A DNA stretch of 64,000 nucleotides, from NCBI RefSeq assembly GCF_008638365.1, contig NZ_VWVU01000006.1:62001-126000 (forward strand), given 5' to 3'. The notes beneath the pieces were generated by a model. It ran no database searches, was not told the origin of the DNA, and saw only the letters and a list, made by a program, of their open reading frames with translations. Shown piece by piece: positions 9,371 to 18,224 of this stretch (its first letter is position 1; each line of letters begins with the position of its first letter). Made by a program: the position numbers and the translations under genes. This DNA is from Nocardiopsis quinghaiensis. Its GTDB lineage: Bacteria; Actinomycetota; Actinomycetes; Streptosporangiales; Streptosporangiaceae.

Positions 9371-10389
9371 GACGTCTCCTTTCCGGCCGCGAGCGCGGCG
9401 AGCACGGAGTTGCGCGTCACCGTGCCCAGCACGCTGCCGTCCTCGTCGACCACACGGAGGTGATCGGAGGCGGCCGCGCTGGCGTACAGGTCGGCGACCG
9501 GTGTGTCGGCTTCGACCCGGGGCGCGGACGTGTCGGCCGCGGGGGCGTCGGGGTCGATCACCGAGGCGGCGGTGAGCACGCGGGTGCGGTCGACGTCCTC
9601 GATGAACCGTTCGACGTAGTCGTTGGCGGGTTCGCTGAGGATCTCCTGCGCGGTACCGACCTGGGAGACGCGGCCGTCGCGGAGCACGCAGATCCGGTCA
9701 CCGAGGCGCATGGCCTCGTTGAGGTCGTGCGTGATGAAGACGATGGTCTTGCCCAGGCTCGCCTGGAGCTCCAGGAGCTGTGTCTGCATGTCCCGCCGGA
9801 TGAGCGGATCCAGGGCGCTGAAGGCCTCGTCCATGAGGATGATGTCGGTGTCGGCGGCCAGTGCCCTGGCCAGGCCCACACGCTGCTGCATACCTCCGGA
9901 GAGCTGCTGGGGAAGCTTGTCCTCCCAGCCGCCGAGCCCCACCAGTTCGAGGGTCTCGCGGGCCTTGCTGACGCGTTCCCCGCGCGGCAGGCCGCGCAGC
10001 TCCAGGCCGTAGGCGGCGTTCTCCAGGACCGTGCGGTGAGGTAGGAGGGCGAAGTGCTGGAAGACCATGCTGACCTTCTCGCCCCGCAGCTTCAGAAGGC
10101 TCTTCCTGTTGAGGGCGGTGATGTCCACGCCGTCGACCTCGACCGTCCCCGCTGTGGGTTCCAGGAGTCCGTTGAGCATCCGGATCAGGGTTGACTTCCC
10201 CGACCCCGACAGGCCCATGACGACGAAGATCTCGCCTGGTTCGACCTCGAACGACACGTCGATGACGGCGGCCGTCACGTCGAGGTCGGCGATGGTGTCA
10301 CGGTGACTGCCGTCGGAGAGCCGCTCGACGGCGGCTCCCGACTGTCTGCCGAACACCTTGTACAAGTGGTCTGCGCGTACTGCTGGCAC
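9367..10389 (-). CDS. Glycine betaine ABC transporter ATPase with CBS region (ProV/OpuAA family)
   Basis: 340 aa. Start GTG 10389 (MPAVRADHLYKVFG) is chosen for its GAGGAG ribosome site 4 nt upstream; the longer open frame to 10506 lacks one. Walker A GLSGSGKST, signature LSGGMQQR and Walker B ILMDEAFSALD are all present. The last ~50 residues (DHLRVVDEDGSVLGTVTRNS) resemble one CBS motif, the ionic-strength sensor of OpuA-type systems. It is the first gene of the operon. Predicted role: osmotically regulated compatible-solute uptake. Confidence 0.93.
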   Translation of the reverse strand: MPAVRADHLYKVFGRQSGAAVERLSDGSHRDTIADLDVTAAVIDVSFEVEPGEIFVVMGLSGSGKSTLIRMLNGLLEPTAGTVEVDGVDITALNRKSLLKLRGEKVSMVFQHFALLPHRTVLENAAYGLELRGLPRGERVSKARETLELVGLGGWEDKLPQQLSGGMQQRVGLARALAADTDIILMDEAFSALDPLIRRDMQTQLLELQASLGKTIVFITHDLNEAMRLGDRICVLRDGRVSQVGTAQEILSEPANDYVERFIEDVDRTRVLTAASVIDPDAPAADTSAPRVEADTPVADLYASAAASDHLRVVDEDGSVLGTVTRNSVLAALAAGKETS

Positions 10390-10790
10390 GGTCTCCTCAT
10401 GAGGGCTGTCCCGGCCGCGGGGTGCGCGGAGCACAGTTCGCCCCTTCGCCGACCCGCGGTTGTCACAGGTAGTCGGCCTGCTCAGAGCCCTTTGCACGCC
10501 CCTCACCAGGGCGGAACCGCTACCTGGTTCACGTCACAGGGCGCAACCTTACCGAGGTGCGTACGCGCAGTTCAGACGGCATGTAACCAGCAAATAACAT
10601 GTTTAACCCGCATAAAAACCGTCCGCCGACCTATAGCGGCGGATGCCGACTCCGCGAAGTGCCGATATGTGATCTATGCCATAGGCATGCAGGAGGTGAT
10701 CTTGGTCACATAGAAGAGACATGCGGGCCATGCGACAGAAAGTGTCAATCCATGACCGTACCGTAAGCGTCTCTTCTTGTCTTCCCCCGA
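10390..10790. other. Intergenic region upstream of the betaine operon
   Basis: 400 bp between dcd (leftward) and the betaine operon (also leftward). It holds the dcd terminator (10610-10644) and, nearer 10390-10600, presumably the operon promoter. No open frame here looks coding. Confidence 0.6.
10610..10644 (-). terminator. Rho-independent terminator of dcd
   Basis: Read on the minus strand: TCCGCCG stem, short loop, CGGCGGA, then CGGTTTTTATG. The T-run makes it a classical terminator, placed 147 nt after the dcd stop. Confidence 0.7.
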
Positions 10791-11375
10791 CTACTGCGGG
10801 TTGATCCGGGTGCGGATGAAGTTCTGGTGGGACCTGGACGGCGTCGGTCCGCGCTGCCCCTGGTAGCGGGACCCGTAGCCCGCGGAGCCGTAGGGGTGCT
10901 CGGACGGGGAGGAGAGGCGGAACATGCACAGCTGACCGATCTTCATGCCCGGGTAGAGCTTGATCGGCAGGGTGGCCACGTTGGAGAGCTCCAGGGTGAC
11001 GTGCCCGGAGAAGCCGGGATCGATGAACCCGGCCGTGGAGTGGGTGAGCAGTCCCAGGCGTCCCAGGGAGCTCTTACCCTCCAAGCGGCTGGCGATGTCG
11101 TCCGGGAGGGTGACGACCTCGTAGGTGGACGCCAGCACGAACTCGCCCGGGTGCAGGACGAAGGCCTCCTCGCCGTCGGTCTCGACCAGCCGGGTGAGGT
11201 CAGGCTGCTCAACCGAGGGGTCGATGTGCGGGTACTTGTGGTTCTCGAACACCCGGAAGAAGCGGTCCAGCCGCACGTCGATGCTGGAGGGTTGGACGAG
11301 TCCGGGGTCGAAGGGGTCGATCCTGACCCGCCCGGCGTCGATTTCTGACCTGAGATCACGATCGGAGAGCAGCAC
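10791..11375 (-). CDS. dcd: dCTP deaminase (probably the bifunctional dUMP-forming type)
   Basis: 194 aa, normal family length. It starts [20 protein letters not shown] and contains the trimeric dUTPase-fold active-site motif [20 protein letters not shown] with the conserved deaminase residues and the C-terminal tail [16 protein letters not shown] that closes over the triphosphate. It makes dUMP/dUTP for thymidylate synthesis in the cytosol. Actinobacterial homologues often combine deaminase and dUTPase; which type this is cannot be settled by eye. It is monocistronic and divergent from tRNA-Gly. Confidence 0.96.
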   Translation of the reverse strand: MLLSDRDLRSEIDAGRVRIDPFDPGLVQPSSIDVRLDRFFRVFENHKYPHIDPSVEQPDLTRLVETDGEEAFVLHPGEFVLASTYEVVTLPDDIASRLEGKSSLGRLGLLTHSTAGFIDPGFSGHVTLELSNVATLPIKLYPGMKIGQLCMFRLSSPSEHPYGSAGYGSRYQGQRGPTPSRSHQNFIRTRINPQ

Positions 11376-11515
11376 GCTCCGAACCTACCGCTTGGGGCAA
11401 CGCTGCGTAGTCGCGAGTCCCCCGCCTGCTCGTGGTCCGCGCCGACTTGCCCACGCGGTCCGGAGTTGGGCTAGGATGACATGCGTTGCCAGCCGGTACT
11501 CCCGGCGGGTGCGAC

Positions 11516-11589
11516 GCGGATGTAGTTCAATGGTAGAACTTCAGCTTCCCAAGCTGATAACGCGGGTTCGATTCCCGTCATCCGCTCCA
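11516..11589 (+). tRNA. tRNA-Gly, anticodon CCC, CCA encoded
   Basis: The full cloverleaf folds: acceptor GCGGATG/CATCCGC (11516-11522 with 11579-11585), D stem GTTC/GAAC, anticodon stem TCAGC/GCTGA with loop TTCCCAA (anticodon CCC at 11548-11550), and T stem GCGGG/CCCGT with loop TTCGATT. T discriminator and CCA at 11586-11589. Its 3' half is the attachment core of the integrated elements to the right. Confidence 0.97.
11544..11588. repeat. attL core of element 1 (tRNA-Gly 3' half)
   Basis: 45 bp identical to 24546-24590, from the anticodon arm to the start of the CCA. It keeps the tRNA gene functional after integration. Confidence 0.92.
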
Positions 11590-11599
11590 GACACACAGA

Positions 11600-11636
11600 C
11601 GGCCAGGTCGTTCGGGGTTCTCCGAACACCTGGCCG
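11600..11636 (+). terminator. tRNA-Gly terminator hairpin supplied by element 1
   Basis: CGGCCAGGT(c)GTTCGG pairs with CCGAAC(a)CCTGGCCG around a short loop, 11 nt after the tRNA. Similar hairpins follow the other two attachment copies. Confidence 0.6.
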
Positions 11637-11667
11637 CACTGCTTTGCGGGGTCCCGTTCCGGTCGCC

Positions 11668-11687
11668 GTGCCACACACGTGCCACAC
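11668..11687. repeat. Candidate integrase-1 arm sites, left end
   Basis: Two direct copies of GTGCCACAC (11668-11676 and 11679-11687). The same pair with the same 2-bp spacing recurs at 24427-24446, inside the other end of the element, as expected for arm-type integrase binding sites. Confidence 0.6.
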
Positions 11688-11702
11688 GCTCGGACGCCGA
11701 CC

Positions 11703-12857
11703 TCAGCGACGGGCACCTGTGGAGGGCGGTTCGTAGCCGTCCTCCTCGGCCCGGTTCGCCCTCAGCTCCTCGGCCACCCTCTCCCCCAGCCGGCCCGCGA
11801 TCTCGCGTTCGCGTTCGTCGCGCGCGTGGAGGTAGATCATCGCCGCGCGGGCACTGGAATGTCCCATCCGCCGCATGAGTTCGCGCACGGAGGCACCGGC
11901 CTCGGCCGCGTAGGTGTTGCCGGTGTGCCGAAGGTCGTGGAGGTGGACGTCCTCCAGGCCCACGGCCGCGCAGGCGTCCGCCCAGTACTTCGAGAAGTTG
12001 CCCCGGCGGAGCTGGTTGCCGCGTACCCCGACGAACACGAACCCGTCCGGCCCGGGTGCCGAGTACTCGTCCAGGTGGCGACGCAGGTCCGGGACGACCA
12101 GTTCGGGGAGGGACACCGTCCGGTGACCCGCCCGGGACTTGGGTTTGCCCTTGTAGAGCCCGCCCACGTCCGAGACCGTTTCCCGAACCTGCACCGTCCG
12201 GGCGTCCAGGTCGAGGTGTCGGCGGCGCAGGCCTGCCAGCTCGCCCCATCGCAGACTGCCGAACGTCGCCAGCAGCACCAGCGCCCGGTACCGCGGTTTG
12301 ATCGCCTCGGCCAGCTCGAAGACCTCGGCCACCGACAGCACCGGGCGTTCCTCGGTCTCCTCCAGGCCCGCGCCGTCGATCTGGCAGGGATTCTCGCGGA
12401 TCAGCCTGTCCTTGACGGCGGTGTTCAGTACCGCCCGCATGAGCCGGTACGCCTTGGGCACCTGGGCCTTTCCCCTCTTGCGCCGGAGCCGTGAGGAGCG
12501 CCAGCGGCGGATGTCGGCCTCCTTGATCTCGCTCAGGAGCATGTTGCCGAACGTCGGGGCCAGGTGGAGGCGGAGCAGGTCCTCATAGGTGCGCCTGGTC
12601 TTGCGCGTCAGGTCACGGTGCTCGATCCACTCGGCCGCGTACTCACCGAAGGGCAGGGCGCCGGCCTCGGGGGCGAACCACTCCCCCTGCGCGATCTCCG
12701 CCTCCTTGAGCGTCAGCCAGCGCTGTGCTGCCTTCCTGGTGGCGAACGTGGTCGGGGCCGGTCGTGTACGCCCGTCCGGACTGCGATAGCGGACCTGGAA
12801 GCGCCCCGAGGACAGGGGGCGGATGTTGCCGAAGGCCCGCGTCTTCCTGCCCGGCAT
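11703..12857 (-). CDS. int: Tyrosine site-specific integrase of element 1
   Basis: 384 aa. An N-terminal arm-binding and SAM-like domain (to about residue 170) precedes the catalytic domain. The catalytic tetrad is visible: R in SLRWGELAGL, H-x-x-R in HDLRHTGNTY, H in RMGHSSARAA and Tyr in AMIYLHARDE. The gene ends 114 bp from the tRNA attachment core, the normal position in pSAM2-like elements, and its ATG overlaps the xis stop (TGATG), so it is coupled to xis and rep. It integrates at tRNA-Gly(CCC) here. Confidence 0.95.
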   Translation of the reverse strand: MPGRKTRAFGNIRPLSSGRFQVRYRSPDGRTRPAPTTFATRKAAQRWLTLKEAEIAQGEWFAPEAGALPFGEYAAEWIEHRDLTRKTRRTYEDLLRLHLAPTFGNMLLSEIKEADIRRWRSSRLRRKRGKAQVPKAYRLMRAVLNTAVKDRLIRENPCQIDGAGLEETEERPVLSVAEVFELAEAIKPRYRALVLLATFGSLRWGELAGLRRRHLDLDARTVQVRETVSDVGGLYKGKPKSRAGHRTVSLPELVVPDLRRHLDEYSAPGPDGFVFVGVRGNQLRRGNFSKYWADACAAVGLEDVHLHDLRHTGNTYAAEAGASVRELMRRMGHSSARAAMIYLHARDEREREIAGRLGERVAEELRANRAEEDGYEPPSTGARR

Positions 12858-13081
12858 CAGGCCGCCCCGCTCATGCGCAGGCTGACCGGCTCGACGGTTC
12901 CGGCGGTGATGAACTCGTCCAGCGCCGATTCCGGGATGCGCACGTGCCGTCCGATACGGACGAAGGTGATGCGCCGTTCCTCGATCAGGCGACGGGGGTA
13001 GCGCTCGGAGGTGTTGAGGCGTTCGGCCGCCTGCGCGACGGTCAGGAGACGGCCGGTCGGACGGGTCTTCTTACTGGCCAT
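12857..13081 (-). CDS. xis: Excisionase, AlpA/MerR-like helix-turn-helix
   Basis: 74 aa. A winged-helix excisionase-type motif is seen in LTVAQAAERLNTSERYPRRL followed by VRIGRHVRIPESALDEFI. It overlaps both neighbours by TGATG, upstream with the rep remnant and downstream with int, forming a rep-xis-int cassette as in pSAM2. Predicted role: directionality factor for excision. Confidence 0.9.
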   Translation of the reverse strand: MASKKTRPTGRLLTVAQAAERLNTSERYPRRLIEERRITFVRIGRHVRIPESALDEFITAGTVEPVSLRMSGAA

Positions 13082-14768
13082 CAGGCAGCCCCTTCCGTTG
13101 CCGAGGGGGCGGGGGTTCGAACGGCGTCGAGTTGGGCACGGCGTTTGAGTGCTTCGCCCACCGCGCGGAGGAGGCGTTGCTCCCGGGGGGCCACGTCGGG
13201 GTCGGTGGGTCTGGCCAACTCACATTCGAAGGAGCCCGAGGAGACCGAGGACAGCACCGGGGAACGCGGGTTGTCCTCGTCGCCCTGGTCGTCGTCGGTG
13301 GGATCGACGCCGAGGGTTTCCAGGACCCAGGCGAGCCGGTCCGCCTTGTGGTCGGCGAGGGTCTTCCCGGACCACTTGCGCGAGACCAGGACGCGGCGAC
13401 CCGCGTAGCCCAGGTGTTCGCGTCGGTGTGCTTTGGACCGGCAGAATCCCGGACGCATCCCGGCTTTGGCGTTCTCGGGCTGGATTCCGTAGCGGAGCCA
13501 GTTGGAGCACCGAGGCGAGCAGGGCTCGAAGCGGAGAGCGTCCAGGAGACGGTCCACGTGCTGTTCCTGGGAAATGGACTCGACGGTGTGGCAGTCGGCG
13601 ATGTCCTTGGTCAGGTACTTCGCGAGGTAGCGCACGCACCGGTCAGCGTCAGCCGAGCCAGCGACCACACCTTTGGCGTCCACCTGACGGCCGAAGCGCA
13701 CCACGTGGAAAGGCTCCGCGTCCGGGTCATCATCGAAGGTGTCCAGCGCCTCATCCCACGTCGGGAGGACCTCGCCCGTGGTGGGGTCGAGGTAGGTGCT
13801 GTTGTCCTCGTTCCAGACCGGCAGGTGGTCACTTTCGAAGCGGACCGTGTCAGCGGCAGGCCACCACACCTGGTGGTAGGTCGCGGCGGCGATCTGGCGC
13901 AGTTCGGCCCGTGGGATGGTGCCGCGTGTGGCCATGTGCAGGTGAGGTGCCAGCCGTCGTTGGGGTTCCACGGCCGCGAAGTACTAGACATCGAACCCGG
14001 CGACCCGGCGAAGATTCTGCACGAACCGGTCCACCAGCTTGGAGAAGTGCAGCGTGTCCCGAGCGGCACGCCGGTAGTCGTACGTCGAGGGATCGACCGG
14101 GGTGCCGTCTGAGCGCACCCGCCCGTAGGAATCCAGGGTGAGCGTGATGAACAGCGAGGGCCGGAACACCTTCCCCGAGGCCGGGTCAGTGAAGACCCGC
14201 TCGACCGTCTTCCTCGTCATGGGCCGCTTGGGCAGGTCGGGCACGTCCTGACGGCGTTTGGTCGAGCGAACCCGCCGCGTCCCGGATGAGGCCGGGGAGT
14301 CAGCGGAGCGGGTGATGGAGCCGCGTAGGCCGGAGGCGGTGATCTCCTCGTCCAGGTCCGCGATCGCCGCATCCAACGCGGAGAACTGTTCCGGGTCAGC
14401 GGCCCCGGTGGCGGCGAGGCGATCTCCCGTTCGGCGGTGACCATCGCACGCTATTCCACCCGTCCGCGCTGTTCCTCGGACGGCGGGCCGGGCTCCACCA
14501 CGGGCTCGGTGGCCAAGTGTCAGCCCTCCTCGCACTGAGTTCTGCGGAGGGACCGTTTCCTCTTTGCACAGGCAGGGCACCGGGATTCCAGGGTGGAGCC
14601 GCAGGGGAAGTCGATGATCTCGGTTTGGCCGGTGGCGATGTCGGTACGTCGTAGGGAGACCGGCCGTATGCACACCCCCTTGTCAGCGGCGATCTGTTCA
14701 GCGACCTCCCGTGCCAGGGGTTGCGCGAGACGTTCGGCCCGGGTGGACTTACCGGTAGGCGTCGGCAT
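13081..14768 (-). pseudogene. repSA: RepSA-type replication initiator, disrupted
   Basis: The whole product of a pSAM2 RepSA-like rolling-circle initiator can be read, but not in one frame. N-part MPTPTGKSTRAERLAQPLAR from ATG 14768 ends at TGA 14520-14522, where the family usually has Trp (CxEGW). A TAG follows in frame at 14451-14453. A frameshift lies between about 14440 and 14400 (the frame switches to DAAIADLDEEI and QDVPDLPKR), and a TAG at 13984-13986 replaces the usual Gln in ...AGFDVQYF. The remaining frame carries VEPQRRLAPHLHMATRGTI, the HxH-type metal motif region, through to the end. Three nonsense changes plus one frameshift mark a pseudogene; readthrough is unlikely. Confidence 0.88.
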
Positions 14769-14809
14769 CAGCCCACCCCCACAACCGCAGAACGGGAGTC
14801 CCCACCGCA

Positions 14810-15024
14810 TGGATAGAAGACACTTGCTCGTCACGGCCCTCATGTTCGGGCTGCCGTTCTTCGCCGCAATGACCATTCGCGACTATGCAGGCTTCGTGGA
14901 ATCCATGGCGTTCCTGGGTGTCTACGGCCTGGTTGCGTTCAGCTGTGTTGCCTGGATCCGGTACCGCCGGAAGACGAAGCCGCATCAGCCCACCCCGCCG
15001 TTCGACGAGAAGTCCGAGCCGTAG
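14810..15024 (+). CDS. Small two-helix membrane protein, opposite strand
   Basis: 71 aa from ATG 14810 with GGGAG 10 nt upstream. Two clear hydrophobic helices (LLVTALMFGLPFFAAM and FLGVYGLVAFSCVAWI) with a basic tail RYRRKTKP. It sits between rep and the transfer gene and overlaps the transfer gene's 3' end by 40 bp on the opposite strand. It could be a plasmid-spread (Spd-like) protein; orientation against the rest of the module makes this uncertain. Confidence 0.5.
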
Positions 15025-16418
15025 ACCTTGGTCATCGCAGTGATGTTGTCGTCGGAGACATAGGCGGCCCGAACCCGGATCGGAGCCGGTGAGCCCTCCA
15101 TGCGGACGTAGGCCACCCCGGGAAGGGTGGGGTCGATCAGGTGGGCTTCCGCTCCGCGTTCGCGTGCTCCTTCGCCGAGGACCATGTCCACCTGGGACGC
15201 CTCGTCCAACCTCAGGGCGACCTTGTCAGGGAACAGGTTCCGGAGATTCATGACCTCCTTGCGCGGGTCCTGCAATGCGGCCAGCACGGTGAAGCCGACC
15301 GAACGGCCCTGTGAGGTCAAGGTGGCGATCGCGTTCTCCGCCCGACGGCGCACGTCCCGGTCGGGGTGGTAGGCGGTCAGGAACGCCACCTCATCGAGGA
15401 GCACGACCACGAACGGGTCAGCCGTCGTCGGGATGTGGGAGCGCTGCTTGCCCGCGTAGCGTTCGGCCCGCTCCTGCATCGAGGCCACCGCCCGCTCCAG
15501 CAGGGTCACCGCGGATTCGCCCGTGTCGGCGTAGTGGGCGAACAGGTCGCGTCCGTAGGCCAGCTCCATGCGCTTGGGGTCGATCGCCCACACCTGTGCC
15601 GTGCCCTCGGAGATGGCGGGGAGCATGGCGCGCACGGTGGACCAGATCACCGATCCCTTGCCAGCTCCGGTCACCCCGACTACGAGCACGTGGGTTCCGT
15701 GCAGGCGCAGCAACCACGGCGAGCCGTCCTCGCGTCGCCCCACGGGCAGGGCGTCGAGGTCCACGTGGTGGGTCATCGGGAAGGCGTCGATCGCCTCGGC
15801 CAACGTGTCACGGCGGGGGAACTCCAACGTGATGTCCCGGGGACCGTTGACCACCACTCGACAGGAGGGGGCGGCGAAGCCGTGCGCCAGTTCGGCCACG
15901 CGGTGCTCGAAGTCGGCCGGGGCAGTTCCGGCCACGAGGGAGACACGCACGTAGTCAGCCCAGGCGTTACAGGAGACCCGGCGGATACGGGGCAGGTAGC
16001 GGCGTTCCTGGTAGGACTCGGCCAGCCCGGAGATCACCAACACCGGTTGCCAGTGCCGTCGGTACACCGCCACGTGCCGCCACCACGCCAGCAGACGCAG
16101 GGTGACACAGGTGCGGTAGGAGTCCGGCCAGGTCCGCCACCAGATGAGGGACACCACGGAGACAGTGGCCCACAGCCCGGCGAGACCAGGCCAGTCCAAC
16201 CACCACCAGGCCCCCACCGAGACGGCCAAGCAGGTGACCATGACGGGGAAACGGAACGGCAGGGTGACCAGGAACCGCACCAGCCGCCAAATCCACGAGG
16301 CCAGCACGACGATCCCGGGGGTTTCCACGATCGGTGTTGTCCACCGCACCCCCTGAGCCGGGGTGGGCAGGGTCGGAGAGGACTGGGCGGAACCGATCTT
16401 GGGCTGTCGCATCATCAC
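14985..16418 (-). CDS. FtsK/SpoIIIE-type DNA translocase, conjugal transfer (TraSA/TraB-like)
   Basis: 477 aa. Hydrophobic helices lie near the N-terminus (about residues 35-100), followed by the motor domain: Walker A GVTGAGKGS, Walker B VVVLLDEVAF and the sensor region TVLAALQDPRKEVM. Proteins of this type move double-stranded plasmid DNA between mycelia as a hexamer at the membrane. GTG 16418 shares GTGA with the preceding stop; ATG 16430 and 16415 are alternatives. The transfer gene appears intact although rep is not. Confidence 0.9.
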   Translation of the reverse strand: MMMRQPKIGSAQSSPTLPTPAQGVRWTTPIVETPGIVVLASWIWRLVRFLVTLPFRFPVMVTCLAVSVGAWWWLDWPGLAGLWATVSVVSLIWWRTWPDSYRTCVTLRLLAWWRHVAVYRRHWQPVLVISGLAESYQERRYLPRIRRVSCNAWADYVRVSLVAGTAPADFEHRVAELAHGFAAPSCRVVVNGPRDITLEFPRRDTLAEAIDAFPMTHHVDLDALPVGRREDGSPWLLRLHGTHVLVVGVTGAGKGSVIWSTVRAMLPAISEGTAQVWAIDPKRMELAYGRDLFAHYADTGESAVTLLERAVASMQERAERYAGKQRSHIPTTADPFVVVLLDEVAFLTAYHPDRDVRRRAENAIATLTSQGRSVGFTVLAALQDPRKEVMNLRNLFPDKVALRLDEASQVDMVLGEGARERGAEAHLIDPTLPGVAYVRMEGSPAPIRVRAAYVSDDNITAMTKVYGSDFSSNGGVG

Positions 16419-16666
16419 AGGCCACCCCACTTCTCGTTCTCGATCTGGGCCAGGAGCCGGTCACGGTCGGAGTGAGCACGGGCGGCGAAGGTCGCGGCGG
16501 CAGGGTTCTCGTCCTGGTCGGCAAGGGTGGCGAACACACGGGCCTTGAAGTCGAAGAACTCCGCCCGCTCAGCGTCGGTAGCAGGCGGGGGGTTGGTCGC
16601 GTCCAGCAGCAGACGGACCAGCTCCGGACTACTCAGCCCGGACAGGTCACGGGGGTCATCGGACAT
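16415..16666 (-). CDS. Small acidic element protein upstream of the translocase
   Basis: 83 aa, soluble, acidic and helical (ELVRLLLDATNPPPATDAER). Ribosome site GAGGTG is 9 nt before ATG 16666. It is translationally coupled to the translocase gene. A protein of this size and position is common in actinomycete integrative elements; no function known to me. Confidence 0.75.
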   Translation of the reverse strand: MSDDPRDLSGLSSPELVRLLLDATNPPPATDAERAEFFDFKARVFATLADQDENPAAATFAARAHSDRDRLLAQIENEKWGGL

Positions 16667-16773
16667 ACTGAAGACACCTCTTCACGAAGCTTGTGCAAGG
16701 GCTTGGGGAGGGGTTCAAGGGGCGGCCCAGGTGTTGCAGCACCAGGCCGCCCCGCTTGCTTGTCAGGTAAGGG

Positions 16774-17181
16774 TCAGGCGGCGTCCTTGGCCGGAGCCGC
16801 ACGGCGACCACCAGCACCGCCGGGAGCCTTCACGCCACGGGCACGCAGCGAGTACGCCACCCGAGGACGATGACCGTTGTCATCCACGTAGGGCATGACC
16901 GCCATCGCCTCGAACTCGATCGGCCGGAACGGCAGCCCCGGAACCTCGTCCGGCAGGGTCGGGCACACCTCGGCGGCGACCTTGACCTTCACCGACTTGG
17001 CCTTGCCCCGCGCCTCGGGGTCGGCGTCGATCACGTCCACCGCCCACAACGGCAACCCGCTGTCCTTGTCGAGCTGGAGCCGCTTGGTCTCAAAGCCCGT
17101 GATCGCCTCCACCCCCAACGCGAACGCACCGTGCGGGAACACCGTCCCGAACGCGACGGGCAACGCACCCTGAATAGCCAT
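16774..17181 (-). CDS. pra: Pra-like activator of replication, integration and excision
   Basis: 135 aa from ATG 17181 (MAIQGALPVAFGTVFPHGAF) with AGAGGA upstream. The start and the PLWAVDVIDADPEARGKAKS / LPFRPIEFEAMAVMPYV blocks match what I recall of pSAM2 Pra, which switches on the rep-xis-int cassette. The C-terminus is Gly/Ala/Arg-rich. It is divergent from a DUF5919-type regulator across ~290 bp. With repSA broken, its remaining target would be xis/int. Confidence 0.85.
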   Translation of the reverse strand: MAIQGALPVAFGTVFPHGAFALGVEAITGFETKRLQLDKDSGLPLWAVDVIDADPEARGKAKSVKVKVAAEVCPTLPDEVPGLPFRPIEFEAMAVMPYVDDNGHRPRVAYSLRARGVKAPGGAGGRRAAPAKDAA

Positions 17182-17470
17182 GGGATGAGTCCTCTTCTCG
17201 TTGTTCGTGCTGTTCACGACCCTCGGCACGACCGACAGGCGATCGCCTCAACCGAGAATCGATACATGTATAGCATGTATCTAAGTTGGCAACCAGTGAT
17301 AGCCGCACGCTCCTGTTCGTCGCTGTCGCATCCGTCGCCGCTCTCGGGTGGCGGCGAGGGTTCCACCATCCCTGGCAGGGCCGGGACGGGATCACTACAT
17401 GGCTGGACGTGTTCAGGACGTCTCGATAATGTGAGCGCGTCCCCAGACATCCAGCGAACCCCCGAGGTAC
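17182..17470. other. Divergent promoter region of element 1
   Basis: Separates pra (minus) from the first DUF5919-type regulator (plus). It includes a short AT-rich patch near 17262-17285 (catgtatagcatgtat) that could hold a promoter or operator. No gene seen. Confidence 0.5.
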
Positions 17471-18208
17471 ATGCCGAACGAGAGGTTGCGAGCCGCGCTC
17501 CTCCAGCGCGGAGCCACCCCGGCCACTCTGGCCGAGGAGATCGGCGTGGACGCCAAGAGCGTGGAGCGCTGGATCACCCAGGGGCGCACCCCCTACCGCC
17601 GTCACCGCTACGCGGCAGCGGCCTACCTCGGCGTGGAGGAGACCTACCTCTGGCCCAAGGCCCTGTCCCCCGAGCAGAGCAAGGCCGCCTCACAGAGCGA
17701 GATCGTGGAGATCTACCCGCACCGGTGGAGCGTGCCGAACGATCTGTGGCGTCGCATCTTCGAGAACGCCCAGCAGGAGATCTCGGTCCTGGTCTTCAGC
17801 GGGTTCTTCCTGGCCGACGATCCGAGCATGATCAAGCTGCTGGCGGACAAGGCCAAGGCGGGGGTCCGTGTGCGCATGTTGTTGGGAGACCCCGACAGCG
17901 AGGCGGTGGCCCAGCGCGGCCGGGACGAAGGCTTGAACGAGCTGTTCGCGGCGAAGATCCGCAACGTCATCGTGCTGTACCGGTCGTTGCGCCAGGTACC
18001 AGGAGTGGAGTTCCGTCTCCACGGGACGACGCTGTACAACTCGCTCTACCGCGCCGATGACCAGTTGATCGTGAACACGCACGTCTACGGCGCGATGGCC
18101 TCGGAGGCCCCCGTCTTCCACCTGCGCAAGATCCCGGGCGGGGAGATGGTCAGCACCTACCTGGAGAGCTACGAGAAGGTATGGGCACAAGCATCCCCGC
18201 TCGCATGA
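17471..18208 (+). CDS. HTH + PLD-like (DUF5919-type) regulator, copy A
   Basis: 245 aa. An N-terminal helix-turn-helix (ATLAEEIGVDAKSVERWITQ, about residues 17-36) is joined to a C-terminal domain with a phospholipase-D-like fold pattern (ISVLVFSGFFLADDPSMIKL, VRMLLGDPDSEAVAQRGRDE). The canonical HxK(x4)D catalytic motif of active PLD enzymes is not seen. A paralogue, copy B, lies at 21086-21814. A sensor-regulator role is inferred from the architecture only. Confidence 0.8.
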   Translation: MPNERLRAALLQRGATPATLAEEIGVDAKSVERWITQGRTPYRRHRYAAAAYLGVEETYLWPKALSPEQSKAASQSEIVEIYPHRWSVPNDLWRRIFENAQQEISVLVFSGFFLADDPSMIKLLADKAKAGVRVRMLLGDPDSEAVAQRGRDEGLNELFAAKIRNVIVLYRSLRQVPGVEFRLHGTTLYNSLYRADDQLIVNTHVYGAMASEAPVFHLRKIPGGEMVSTYLESYEKVWAQASPLA

Positions 18209-18224
18209 CCTAGGAACTCGAAGC

